Shown: one piece after another, positions 22,884 to 32,700 of the stretch | Numbering within the stretch: position 1 is the first letter of the stretch | How the letters are laid out: every line of letters starts with the position of its first letter | Source of the DNA: Candidatus Gastranaerophilales bacterium | GTDB taxonomy: Bacteria; Cyanobacteriota; Vampirovibrionia; Gastranaerophilales; Gastranaerophilaceae | Length of the DNA: 39,333 nucleotides | Assembly: GCA_944325005.1 (NCBI GenBank) | Contig: CALUYO010000016.1 | Span: 1-39,333 of the forward strand | Direction of reading: 5' to 3' | Notes under the pieces: model-generated | Database searches by the model: none | Told to the model about the DNA's origin: nothing | Seen by the model: only the letters and a program-made list of their open reading frames with translations | Position numbers and translations under genes: made by a program

Positions 22884-24926
22884 ATGAAAAAGCTAATTGC
22901 AGGATTACTGGCGTCACTTATTATATTTAACTGTACGTCATTGGCTTCGTATGCTGTTATTGAAAATGTAGCTTCAAAACAGCTAATTCAGGCAGAAGAA
23001 AATGCAATAATTCCGCTTAAGCTTGAAAAAGAAATTAAAACCTCCCTTGCAAAAGTATACGGAACAGAAAATGTTGAAGTAATATATTCAAATATTCTTG
23101 CCATTGCAAAAAAAGCAAAAGAAGAAAGATCATCTGCCCTGATTGAAGAAGATTTGACAAGACCTTCCGACTGGTATAAAGATGAAGTTATATACATGTT
23201 TTATGCCAACCACTTCGGTGTAAAAAATCCGGATAAGACAAATACTTTTAAAGATGATATAGAAATGCTCGATTATCTTAAAGGTCTCGGAGTAACTACA
23301 ATTTATATTCTGCCATTTGTAGATTCACCGATGGAAGATGCCGGATTTGATATACGAAACCCCAGAGGTATAAGACAGGATCTTGGCGGAATGTTTGAAT
23401 TTCAAAAATTTATCTCTGCAGCAAGAGAAAAAGGTCTTAAAATTAAGGCTGATTTAGTTTTAAATCACCTTTCAGATCAACATGAATGGTTTCAATCAGC
23501 CCTGAAAGGAGATACTTCAAAAATTGATTACTTTGTAGTAAGAGAACAAATGCCGGAATATACCCGTTACAAAGACCCAAAACTTGGATGGGTAGCAGAA
23601 TATAAAGAACCTAACGGGAAAATTTCAAAAAGAAGAATTATTTTCCCTGAAATAACAGAAAATAACTACAGAAAAGTAACTATAAACAAAAAAGATTATT
23701 ACTTCTATCACACTTTTTACCCATTTCAGCTTGATATAAACTGGAAAAACCCGAAGGTTTTGTACTATAACCTTGAAACAATTGCTTTCTGGGCAAATCA
23801 GGGGGTAGACATTTTTAGAATGGATGCAATTCCGTACCTTATAAAAGAAGATGGGACAAACGCAGAAAACCTTGAAGAAACCCACAGGATTATTAAAATT
23901 CTAAGCGCATTTATTCAAGCTATAGCTCCGCGTTCTGTAATTCAGGCAGAAGCTTGCCAGATGCCGAATAAAATTCTTCCATATTTTGGAGCTGAAAGAA
24001 AAATTAAAGAAACTATAAAAGGAGAAGAAAAAGAATTAACCAGAACAGATGAAGTTCAAATTGCCTACCATTTTCCGTACATGCCGGCAATTTGGGCATC
24101 TCTAGTGACAGCTGATAACAGCTACTTCTGGAAAGCATACAAACAAACCCCGCAAATTCCTGACAGCGCTTCATGGGCAATATTTTTAAGAGTTCATGAT
24201 GAGCTTACACTTGAAATGGTAAATGAAAAAACTAGAGAAATTCTATTTGAAGACTTGGCTCCAAAAGGCGCATCATTTAGAAAGGGCTTCGGGGTTTCCG
24301 GAAGAATGGCAAACTTTTTAGACAATAACCCAGATAGAATAGGTATGGCTTTTTCAATATTGATGTCGCTCCCTGGAATCCCGATAATTTATTACGGAGA
24401 TGAAATAGGGATTCAAAATAACTTTGCAAATGCAAATAAAAGTGCAAAACTGCGAGAAGCAAAACAGAAAAAAGCTAAAGATGTTAAAAATAAAGTTAAA
24501 ATGCTAAGCTACTTTGACAGCCGCGACATAAACAGAGGCCCTATTACGCAAAAAACTTTTGAAGACGCGGTTAACCATAAAGGTACATATAATAACAAGG
24601 TTTATGAACGTGTAAAACAGCTTATAAAAGTCAGGAAACAATATCCGGTAATGACAAGAGGCACTTTTGTCGAACTTAAAACAAAATCACCGGAAGTTTT
24701 TGCCTATGTCAGAGCAACAGATACTGACAGAGTTGTTGTAATAAATAACCTGTCTGACAATAAAATCAAAGCAACAATTATGTTTACGGACGATAACTTC
24801 GGGAAAAAAGGTAAAGACATTTATTTGAAAAACCTTTTAACAGATAAAATGGTGCGTGCACGTGTTGAAAACAAAGAACTCACCGTAAGACTGAACGCAT
24901 ACGATGCACTCTGGTTAAAGATGTAA
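22884..24926 (+). CDS. Exported GH13 alpha-glucan enzyme (trehalose-synthase-like)
   Basis: 680 residues with a signal peptide (MKKLIAGLLASLIIFNC..., cut around SLA or SYA). After a helical linker the GH13 barrel begins at WYKDEVIYMFYANHFG. Catalytic residues: DLVLNH (Asp190-His195), FRMDA with nucleophile Asp314, QAEA with acid/base Glu356, and VHDE with Asp439. The string FLRVHDELTLEMV and the FPEI/FYHTFYPFQLDINWKNP segment look like trehalose synthase and related GH13 families rather than a plain amylase. An all-beta domain closes the C-terminus. An exported enzyme would act on oligosaccharides in the envelope. Exact product is unsure. Confidence 0.83.
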   Translation: MKKLIAGLLASLIIFNCTSLASYAVIENVASKQLIQAEENAIIPLKLEKEIKTSLAKVYGTENVEVIYSNILAIAKKAKEERSSALIEEDLTRPSDWYKDEVIYMFYANHFGVKNPDKTNTFKDDIEMLDYLKGLGVTTIYILPFVDSPMEDAGFDIRNPRGIRQDLGGMFEFQKFISAAREKGLKIKADLVLNHLSDQHEWFQSALKGDTSKIDYFVVREQMPEYTRYKDPKLGWVAEYKEPNGKISKRRIIFPEITENNYRKVTINKKDYYFYHTFYPFQLDINWKNPKVLYYNLETIAFWANQGVDIFRMDAIPYLIKEDGTNAENLEETHRIIKILSAFIQAIAPRSVIQAEACQMPNKILPYFGAERKIKETIKGEEKELTRTDEVQIAYHFPYMPAIWASLVTADNSYFWKAYKQTPQIPDSASWAIFLRVHDELTLEMVNEKTREILFEDLAPKGASFRKGFGVSGRMANFLDNNPDRIGMAFSILMSLPGIPIIYYGDEIGIQNNFANANKSAKLREAKQKKAKDVKNKVKMLSYFDSRDINRGPITQKTFEDAVNHKGTYNNKVYERVKQLIKVRKQYPVMTRGTFVELKTKSPEVFAYVRATDTDRVVVINNLSDNKIKATIMFTDDNFGKKGKDIYLKNLLTDKMVRARVENKELTVRLNAYDALWLKM

Positions 24927-24979
24927 AAAGCTTAACTCTAACACACATACTGATATCTTTCATAACATTCACATTGATT

Positions 24980-25000
24980 AAACTTGACGGAATCAAGTTT
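24980..25000. terminator. Hairpin after the GH13 gene
   Basis: AAACTTGA (24980-24987) and TCAAGTTT (24993-25000) form an 8-base perfect stem with a CGGAA loop. There is no long T run after it, so it may be a weak terminator, or an operator for the tiny regulator encoded 70 bases later. Confidence 0.4.
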
Positions 25001-25071
25001 ACAATTGATATTTCCAGAGTAATCATATAAAATTTTACATAGATTTACAAACTTATTATAAAGGTAGACAA

Positions 25072-25221
25072 ATGGTAATAAAAAAAGAAAATCATAGATT
25101 TGTTGTTATTATCCAAAAAGAGATATTCGAAAAGTTTAAAAAATTGGCAGAAAAAGAAAAACGCTCGGCAAGTAATTTAGCTGCGAAAATGATTGAAGAT
25201 TATGTAGAGAAACAATCATAA
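25072..25221 (+). CDS. Ribbon-helix-helix DNA-binding protein, 49 residues
   Basis: MVIKKENHRFVVIIQKEIFEK opens the frame; FKKLAEKEKRSASNLAAKMIEDYVEK follows. The strand RFVVII followed by two helices with the SASNLA turn is the Arc/CopG/MetJ ribbon-helix-helix pattern, which binds DNA as a dimer through the beta ribbon. AAAGGTAG before ATG 25072 is a fair ribosome site. Its stop is only five bases from the 3' end of the convergent acyltransferase gene. No toxin partner is visible, so it is likely a lone regulator. Confidence 0.72.
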   Translation: MVIKKENHRFVVIIQKEIFEKFKKLAEKEKRSASNLAAKMIEDYVEKQS

Positions 25222-25225
25222 TATC

Positions 25226-26314
25226 TTATTTTTTCAGAATTTCAAGAGCTTTATTGTAAACTTTTTTCTGCCAGACGCCAACATAAGTTGTAACAACCAT
25301 AGTTACAACAAAATATAAATATGTCGTCTGAACAGGGTTATAAATCCAGTAAATATCATGATTTGCGCGCTCCTCTATCGGAATGCCGTTCAGCCGCAAA
25401 AATATTGCCGTCATAATATACATAACCAACAAATGATTTGCCATAATATGGTATGTAACGTTTCCCATATCCTGAATAAATTTTATATCTTTTAAATACG
25501 GATAAAGAATTTTTACGGTAAACAATGACGCCCATATACCTGTTAGTGCAGTAATTATCGGAACTATTAACTGCTCGTCAAATCTTGCCCAAACAAGAAC
25601 ATAGCTTAAACCAATCCCGTGCTCAGGATCATAATCCCTGTTAAACAGCCACAATATAGACTGCAAAACAAACACAGCTCCGAACCATTTCGGGGTGAAA
25701 ATATTGTAATTGTCTTTTATATAATGGGTATAAAAATAACCTAAGTAAACAAAAAACAGAGAAAACATTGTTCTTATAACAATAAGCATTAAAGGAGTAA
25801 CCGCAAACCATTTTGAAAAAGGAATTGCCAGAACACCAAGCAGTCCAAATAATCCAAGATGAATAAATTTATTTTTAGTAACAGCACTTACTGCCCTGAA
25901 TAAAAACAAAAATGTTATCATTGTCATAAACAACTGGGTTACAAACCACAGCGGGCAAGATAGGTCAAACTGATGCCCGTTTAAAAACGGGGTGATAAAA
26001 AAGTTCTTGAAACTCAAAGGCATTCCCCAGAATTTTCCGGTAAGCTTGGCAATTAAAATCGTAACCAGCATATAAAATAAGTTGTACCAGAAATACGGCA
26101 CCAATAAACTTTTTATTCTTCTCTCAACAAATGTTGCAACGTCAGTTAAATACTTATCCTTAAACAAACAGCCTGATATGAAGAAAAACAAAGCAAGCTG
26201 AAAAGAGTAAGGCGGGAAAATTCCTAAAAGAGAAAATTCCAGATGGCCTGAAACCACAAGCAAAATTGCAAGAGCCTTTAATACATTCATTTCGTTTGAA
26301 AAAACTTTATCCAT
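25226..26314 (-). CDS. Acyltransferase family 3 membrane protein
   Basis: About 362 residues when started at ATG 26314 (MDKVFSNEMNVLKALAILLVVSGHLEFS); a longer TTG start at 26356 and an ATG at 26290 are alternatives, none with a clear ribosome site. It has about ten membrane helices and the family's early pattern NVLKALAILLVVSGH with the catalytic-type His, then LFFFISGCLFKD, and RRIKSLLVPYFWYNLFYM. AT3 proteins transfer acyl groups to sugars or lipids at the membrane, in this case most likely on a surface glycan. Divergent galE next door supports a glycan role. Confidence 0.83.
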   Translation of the reverse strand: MDKVFSNEMNVLKALAILLVVSGHLEFSLLGIFPPYSFQLALFFFISGCLFKDKYLTDVATFVERRIKSLLVPYFWYNLFYMLVTILIAKLTGKFWGMPLSFKNFFITPFLNGHQFDLSCPLWFVTQLFMTMITFLFLFRAVSAVTKNKFIHLGLFGLLGVLAIPFSKWFAVTPLMLIVIRTMFSLFFVYLGYFYTHYIKDNYNIFTPKWFGAVFVLQSILWLFNRDYDPEHGIGLSYVLVWARFDEQLIVPIITALTGIWASLFTVKILYPYLKDIKFIQDMGNVTYHIMANHLLVMYIMTAIFLRLNGIPIEERANHDIYWIYNPVQTTYLYFVVTMVVTTYVGVWQKKVYNKALEILKK

Positions 26315-26370
26315 ACGAAAATAATAACATAAATATTTTGATATATAATAAAACAAAAGGAGAAATATAA

Positions 26371-27360
26371 ATGACTATTCTGGTTTTAGGCGGAGCAGGT
26401 TACATCGGCTCCCATACAGTGTATGAATTAATTGACAACGGTAAAGACGTTGCTATTATTGATAATCTTCTTACAGGTCATGAAGAAGCTATACATCCTA
26501 AAGCCAGATTTTATAAAGGCGATATAAGAGACAGAAAATTTATTGATGAAGTTTTCAAAAACGAAAAAATTGATGCAGTAATTCATTTTGCCGCCAGTTC
26601 ACTTGTTGGCGAGAGTATGCAAAACCCTTTAAAATATTATGATAACAACCTTTGCGGAACAAAAATCCTGTTGGATTCAATGGTAGCAAACGGAATTGAT
26701 AAAATTGTTTTCTCATCAACAGCTGCGACATACGGAGAACCTGAAAGAGTGCCCATACTTGAAGATGACAGAACAGAACCCACAAATACATACGGAGAAA
26801 CAAAACTTTCCATGGAAAAAATGTTTAAATGGGTCAGCAAAGCTCATAATCTCCGCTATGTTTCATTGAGGTATTTCAACGCCTGCGGAGCACATATTTC
26901 AGGACAAATCGGAGAAGATCACAATCCTGAAACTCATTTAATCCCGCTGATTTTACAGGTGCCGAACGGTAAAAGGGAATTTATATCAATATTCGGAGAT
27001 GATTACAACACAAAAGACGGAACGTGCATAAGAGATTACATACATGTAACAGATCTGACACAAGCACATATTCTTGCCGTTAAATATCTTCAAAACGGCG
27101 GACAAAGTGATATATTTAACCTCGGCAACGGAGTCGGTTTTACGGTAAAAGAAGTAATAGAAACTGCAAGAAAAGTTACAGGGCATCCTATTCCTGCTCA
27201 AATTGCGCCCAAACGAGCCGGCGATCCTGCTAAACTTATTGCCTCAAGCAGCAAAGCAAAACAAATTCTGGGCTGGAAACCAGATCATGCTTCATTAGCA
27301 GAAATAATTTCATCCGCCTGGAAATGGCATAAAAATCATCCGAACGGATTTAGCATATAG
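26371..27360 (+). CDS. galE: UDP-glucose 4-epimerase
   Basis: 329 residues of the extended short-chain dehydrogenase GalE family. Seen: the NAD-binding VLGGAGYIGSHTVYEL, the core HFAASSLVGESMQNPLKYY, STAATYGEP, the catalytic TYGETKLSMEK (Tyr and Lys), LRYFNACGAH and DGTCIRDYIHVTDL. It interconverts UDP-glucose and UDP-galactose for cell-surface sugars. ATG 26371 has AAAAGGAG at the usual spacing. Confidence 0.95.
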   Translation: MTILVLGGAGYIGSHTVYELIDNGKDVAIIDNLLTGHEEAIHPKARFYKGDIRDRKFIDEVFKNEKIDAVIHFAASSLVGESMQNPLKYYDNNLCGTKILLDSMVANGIDKIVFSSTAATYGEPERVPILEDDRTEPTNTYGETKLSMEKMFKWVSKAHNLRYVSLRYFNACGAHISGQIGEDHNPETHLIPLILQVPNGKREFISIFGDDYNTKDGTCIRDYIHVTDLTQAHILAVKYLQNGGQSDIFNLGNGVGFTVKEVIETARKVTGHPIPAQIAPKRAGDPAKLIASSSKAKQILGWKPDHASLAEIISSAWKWHKNHPNGFSI

Positions 27361-27395
27361 TAGCAAAAAATTTTTTGTTTAGACTTATAATAACT

Positions 27396-27794
27396 ATGAA
27401 AATTCAAAATACACCATCGCAACAAACGTTTCAGGCTAAATTTTTATACAGCGATTCATTAAAGCAGATTGCTGACTATGCTGTGGAACATAATAAATTT
27501 GAGAAATTAAATACTGCCAGAAAAAATATTGAAAGATCTTATCTCACTACTCGCTTAAGGGCAGATATATATGAAAACGAAGAAGGGAAAAAATTTATTA
27601 GTTTTTCAAAATTTATACCTAAGAAAAATGTATTAGTTGCGAAAAATCAGGATGATTATATAATGGCAAAAACTACAACCTATGAATCCAATAAAAAAGG
27701 CAGCCTTTTAAAGTTTGGTCTTGAACAAATTATTAAACTCGGTAACAATGCCCCAAATAATAAGATGTACAAATACGTTGTAATAGAAAAATAA
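27396..27794 (+). CDS. Small unknown protein with N-terminal F-x-A-K tag
   Basis: 132 residues when started at ATG 27396 (MKIQNTPSQQTFQAKFLYSD). A 21-base longer frame exists, but the tag region at the start is typical. The body alternates helices and strands (NTARKNIERSYLTTRLRADIY, NNKMYKYVVIEK at the end) without a family I know. The motif TFQAK at residues 11-15 resembles NFCGQ in the CheR-like protein at 1338. Its neighbours are galE and the EEP gene on the opposite strand. Confidence 0.5.
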   Translation: MKIQNTPSQQTFQAKFLYSDSLKQIADYAVEHNKFEKLNTARKNIERSYLTTRLRADIYENEEGKKFISFSKFIPKKNVLVAKNQDDYIMAKTTTYESNKKGSLLKFGLEQIIKLGNNAPNNKMYKYVVIEK

Positions 27795-27805
27795 AATTAA
27801 TAGTG

Positions 27806-28768
27806 TCAGAAGGACAAATCAACAAAAACCGGCAAATGGTCACTTCCAAAATTTTTGCCTACTTCAAAAGCCTGAACTTTTAACCCCGGCGAAATTAAAA
27901 CATGTTCAAGAGGAATTCTCAAAAACGGGAAATGTTTTGCATTCCAGGTGCCTTTCATAGTTTTTGCAAGAATTTGCGCATCTTTTAGATTAGAAGATGT
28001 TATATATTTTTTATAAGAAACAGAATACACTGTAGTATTTAGGTCTCCGGCAAAAATAAACTTATGTACATTGCTATCATTAGACAGTTCAATAATCTTT
28101 GCCAGCATTTCATTTCTAACCTTGAAATATTCACTACCCGTAGGAGGTAAGGTATGCACACCATATATCTTTAACACTTTGCCATATAGCTTTATTTCAG
28201 CAGTAATAACAGGGACTTCATTATCCGTCCAATCTTCAATTTTAGGCTCTATAAGAGGTATCTTAGAATACAATGCAATACCGAAATTATCTAACCTCGA
28301 GTGTTCTAAAAAATATGGATAATCGTTTTTTAATTCTTGAATATTTTCCAGCCAAATGTCATCAACTTCCTGCAAAATAATAATATCAGGTTTTTGCTCA
28401 TTGACCTGCTGTTTTAATTCACTATATTTTTTATTTTTTGTCAAAACGTTAAATAATGCTATTTTTAATGTATTTTCTGCTTTTGAGATTTGTGTATTCC
28501 CGAAATAATCTCTCATACAAACAAGATTAATGACTGCAAACATCAAAGCTATAATAGACCATATTAAAAATTTTTTACTCAGGCTACCCAAATACAAAAA
28601 TAAAATAAAAAAACAGCCTCCAAGTAAAACAAATTGAAATTTAAAATGAGAAAATATGTCTATATAAATATTTTCAAAGGGTAATAGCCCCGCAATATTA
28701 ATGAATATAAAAATTATAAAAAGGAACAATCCTCTTGTTTTCAGGTAATTATCAATTTTATTTTTCAT
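27806..28768 (-). CDS. Membrane-linked endonuclease/exonuclease/phosphatase family protein
   Basis: 320 residues. Three N-terminal membrane helices (GLFLFIIFIFINIAGLLPF, FVLLGGCFFILFLYLG, FLIWSIIALMFAVINLVC) precede an EEP domain with the expected metal-binding and catalytic marks: KIALFNVLTKN, PDIIILQEVD (metal Glu), IYGVHTLPP, FAGDLNTT (catalytic Asp/Asn) and GSDHLPVFVDL at the end. Such membrane EEP proteins hydrolyse phosphodiesters of lipids or nucleic acids; the substrate is unknown. Its ATG overlaps the stop of a short upstream remnant. Confidence 0.85.
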   Translation of the reverse strand: MKNKIDNYLKTRGLFLFIIFIFINIAGLLPFENIYIDIFSHFKFQFVLLGGCFFILFLYLGSLSKKFLIWSIIALMFAVINLVCMRDYFGNTQISKAENTLKIALFNVLTKNKKYSELKQQVNEQKPDIIILQEVDDIWLENIQELKNDYPYFLEHSRLDNFGIALYSKIPLIEPKIEDWTDNEVPVITAEIKLYGKVLKIYGVHTLPPTGSEYFKVRNEMLAKIIELSNDSNVHKFIFAGDLNTTVYSVSYKKYITSSNLKDAQILAKTMKGTWNAKHFPFLRIPLEHVLISPGLKVQAFEVGKNFGSDHLPVFVDLSF

Positions 28769-28896
28769 AATATTGAAATATTATCATTATTAAGTGTATA
28801 AATCAAATGTTTCATATCTTTTCCGGATACATTCTTGACAAACTCACCTGTTATAACAGCACCACATTTTTCAGCTATTTTTCTTCTTTGTAAAAA
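28765..28896 (-). pseudogene. C-terminal remnant of an unknown gene
   Basis: On the minus strand a 43-codon open stretch without a usable start reads FLQRRKIAEKCGAV, ITGEFVKNVSGKDMKHL, then IYTLNNDNISIL and TGA. The stop overlaps the EEP start in the ATGA style of an operon, so an intact upstream gene once ended here. The 5' part is gone; a stop lies directly before the fragment. No family is recognised. It marks the left edge of the accessory region. Confidence 0.45.
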
Positions 28897-29152
28897 TTAT
28901 ATAAAATATGGTTTTATAAAAAGTTTTGTTGTGCAGGTATACCGAACTGACATTTTATTATGATGGCATTTTTCTACACTTTGTCTTGATTGGTTTATGA
29001 GATAAATTCTCATCTCAATTTACAAATTATTAAAGTTTAATATCTGTTCCTATTTAATTCTTTTTGGTTTACTCACAATATAATGGGGTATTTGGAAAAT
29101 AAATTTGCTAAAAAGCTACTTTATTTTTTCCACATGAAAAAAGAAAGGAAAA
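28897..29152. other. AT-rich boundary without gene
   Basis: About 250 bases between the gene remnant and the recombinase gene. Apart from a short palindrome TGAGAT-N8-ATCTCA at 28998-29017 and the ribosome site at its end, I see no coding or RNA structure. It may hold recombination or promoter sites of the neighbouring recombinase. Confidence 0.4.
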
Positions 29153-29707
29153 TTGAGAAAATCTATGACAACTGTTGAGCCGATTAGAAGTATTGAAAAT
29201 GTAAAAAAATTAGAACACTATCTTGAACAAAAGAATCCCAGAGATTTACTGCTGCTCACAATAGGAATAAACTGCGGACTAAGAATTTCAGATATTGTTG
29301 CATTAAATGTTGGAGATGTTCAAAATAAAACTCATATCCAAATTATTGAGAAAAAAACAGGTAAATACAAAAAATTTCCGATTAATGCAAAACTTAAACC
29401 AATGTTTGATGAATTTACAAAAGGCAAACACTCTGGAGAAGCCTTATTTAAAACAAGGTTTCATAACAGAATGGATAGATTTACGGCATACCGTATTATA
29501 AAGACTGCCTGTAGATTAGCAGGACTTACTGAGAAAGTAGGCACCCACACTATGAGAAAAACTTTTGGATATCATCATTATAAAAAATATAAATATATTG
29601 CAATGCTTCAAAAAATATTCAACCATTGTAGCTCTACTATAACTCTAAGATACATTGGCATTGAACAGGAGCAAATTGATGAGAGTTATACAAATTTCAT
29701 TTTATAA
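29153..29707 (+). CDS. Short tyrosine recombinase, catalytic domain only
   Basis: 184 residues. All catalytic residues are visible: Arg in CGLRISDIVAL, Lys in KKTGKYKKFPIN, His-x-x-Arg in THTMRKTFG, a second His in FNHCS, and the nucleophile Tyr in TLRYIGIE. The N-terminal core-binding domain of XerC-type integrases is almost absent, as in FimB/FimE-size recombinases. TTG at 29153 has AAAGGAA at good spacing; ATG 29165 is an alternative. It is followed 37-67 bases later by the large adhesin gene in the same direction, so a role in switching or moving that gene is possible. Confidence 0.85.
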   Translation: MRKSMTTVEPIRSIENVKKLEHYLEQKNPRDLLLLTIGINCGLRISDIVALNVGDVQNKTHIQIIEKKTGKYKKFPINAKLKPMFDEFTKGKHSGEALFKTRFHNRMDRFTAYRIIKTACRLAGLTEKVGTHTMRKTFGYHHYKKYKYIAMLQKIFNHCSSTITLRYIGIEQEQIDESYTNFIL

Positions 29708-29774
29708 TTAAAATTATAAATAACCATAACATTTTATTTAAAATGTGACAATAATTGAAGGAAATAAAAGTTTT

Positions 29775-32700
29775 ATGTATAAGAATTCAGAGTGGCTAAA
29801 GAGAATACTATTATCTGCATCAATTCTTATTGCAACAAACTTACCGGTACATGCAGACTCACTTTCACTTAGTGATTTTAGTCCTGAAATGCAGGATGTC
29901 TTAAAAGATAACACTTCCTATGGTGAGGGCGCAGCGCAAAAATATTTTGAATTTCAATATGATGCAAATAATAACATTGTAATGGTAGAAGTCTCATCTC
30001 CATCCATAGGAGCTTATACTATTACATATAATTATGATGATATATCAAATCCACATTTCAGAAACTATCAGAACCTTAACCCAGTAGAACTTATAGAAGG
30101 TAATTTTATTAATTTGCACTCTGAAGAACAATATGATGCCGGCGCGCTGTTTAATCATGAGTCTGTCATTGGAACTATTAACGGTAATTTCATAGGTAAA
30201 TTATGTTTTGGTAGAAGAAAACGGTTATGAAACCTCTCGAGGTGGGGCAATAGGAAACAGCAGCAGATATGCAGACAATGTAATTATAGAAAAAATAACA
30301 GGCGATTTTATAGGCAATCATGCAATTGCAAATAATTCTATTGTTGCACGAGGAGGAGCTATATCCAATTCTTCCACTTTAAATACCGTAGAAATAACTG
30401 ATATCCAAAGTAATTTTATAAATAATTATGTACAGGCAACTTATGGAACTGCAAATGGCGGAGCTATAGTTAATGTTGCGTTTAATGCTGATAGTATTTC
30501 AAAATTAGGTAACATCACCGGTGATTTTTCAGGGAATTATGCATCCTCAATCACCGGAGTTGCAAATGGCGGAGCTATATCAAATGATAATTTTGCAGGT
30601 TATAATATAGGTGAAACTACAATAGGTACGATTTCCAGAATTTTTACAGCTAATCATGCTGATTCTGGAGGTTCTAATGTTTATGGTGGTGCAATTGCTA
30701 ATGTTAATACCGTAATAAATGAAATTAAAGATTTCACATTCAATAATAACTATACAAAAACTAATTCCGGTTATTCATACGGTGGTGCAATCTATAACAC
30801 AGGAGATATAAATGAAATTATTAATTCATCATTTAAGAATAATTATGTGGAAACTGCATCCGGAGAAGCTCTTGGCGGAGCAATATATACACTGCGAGAT
30901 CAAACGATTACGGCAGATAACGGACAATCCATATTCAGCGGTAATTACACCAATAGCGCGGGAACAATAGAACAAAACGCCATTTATGTTGCAGGGAGTT
31001 CTTCTACTCTTTCCTTAAATGCGATAAATAACGGTGAAATAGTTTTTGACGATACGATAAACGGTATTGATGGATATTCTCTAGAATTGACCGGAGATGA
31101 CAGCGGCAAGATAACATTTAATAATCTCGTTCAAAATGCCGACGTGTCACTTGATACAACTACTCTTAACATAGGTGTAACCGACACTACATCTAATACT
31201 TCCAACGTTTTTGCAAATTCCACACTGACTGCAAACTCTGGCAATATAACCACTGCAGATGGCAGTTATACAAATTATAATATAGAAAAACTGACTTCTT
31301 CTGATGATGTAAGATACAGTATTGACTTGAGTCTGTCACCGGAAGAACAAAAGGCAGACACGTTTACTGTCGGTGCAGGCTCATCCGGAACTATCTATCT
31401 TTCTTCTTTTAATGTTGAAAACACCTCCGGCGACAATGAAAAATATATTCTTCAAATCATTAAAGCAGAGGATGATTCTGTACAATTAGACTATGATAAT
31501 TCAAAAGTTCTTCAATGGGCAGAAGCTGTTATGACCAGCGATATGATTCTTGCTAAAGACTTTGGACTTTATACAACGGATACAACTAATGATTCTTTGA
31601 TAATAAGAGGGCTACAGGATTCACTTGCAGAATGGGCTGAACTGATACAACAGAAGATAAATTTTTCACCTATGTTAACAATTCGGATTATACTCTTTCC
31701 AGAGATGTAACCGCTTTAAAAGGTAATAATATAACTATTACCGGAGCCGGTAATACTATTAATGTTAACAATAAAACTTTCCTTGACTTAATTTCAGATA
31801 ATCAAAATGTTTCAATATCCGATGTAACAATCAAAAACTCAAATGATATTGTAAATAACGGCACTCTTTCTATTGGCTCTGTAAATGTCAAAGATGCTAA
31901 TATTGAAAATAATAATATATTTAATATTTCAGGTGAAAGCAAACTTTCAGGAGATTTGATAAACAACTCAAATGTTAATATATCTGACGGAGAAATTACT
32001 TTTGATAATAAAATAACCGGCGATGGCAACATTACCGTATCAGATAGTACAGTCAATTTAAACAACGCTGTATCAAAACAAAAATTTACCGTAAACAACT
32101 CTGATATTAATCTTGTATATGCTAATTCATTTACAAATAATTCGCTTTATATGAATTCGGGTAATTTTAACGTTGCTAATTTAGGTATGTCTTACCTGAA
32201 TTTTGACACTCTGTCATTTGCGGGCGGGAATATTAACATAAACAGTGTTGATGTTGATCTTGCAAATGAAACAATGGGCAGAATAACAGCTGAATCTTAT
32301 GAGAATATTCTGGGCACCATAAATGTTAACAAACTTAACCTGATATCTTCAACAGATAAAAATTCAACAGATATTTTGTTTGTCGACAAAGAACTTGCAG
32401 ATTCTGTAAATTATAACGGAGAACAACAAATCGCATATTCACCTATTTATAAATATAATGTAACTTACAATGCGAAAGATAATGGCGGATTTTTCAATTT
32501 TAATCGAGTAGCTTCCGGTGGTGTGGATTCATTTAACCCATCAGTTTTAGCGGCTCCGGTGGCCACACAGGTTGGCGGTTATTTAACACAAGCCGAAACA
32601 CTTCAACAAGGTTTCTACCACATGGACAGATTTACCAAATACTCACACAACCAATGACTTGCGGCTGAAAAATATAACCTTTACGCATTAAAAAATGGAG

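Noticed and set aside
28998-29017. Inverted repeat TGAGAT-N8-ATCTCA as a recombinase switch site
   Set aside because: Only six bases per arm, one copy seen, and no partner site at the other side of the adhesin; too weak to call.
32655-32657. TGA recoded as Trp or selenocysteine in the autotransporter
   Set aside because: No selenocysteine hairpin is evident, the place is not a redox site, and the same gene has two frameshifts, so a plain lesion is more likely.
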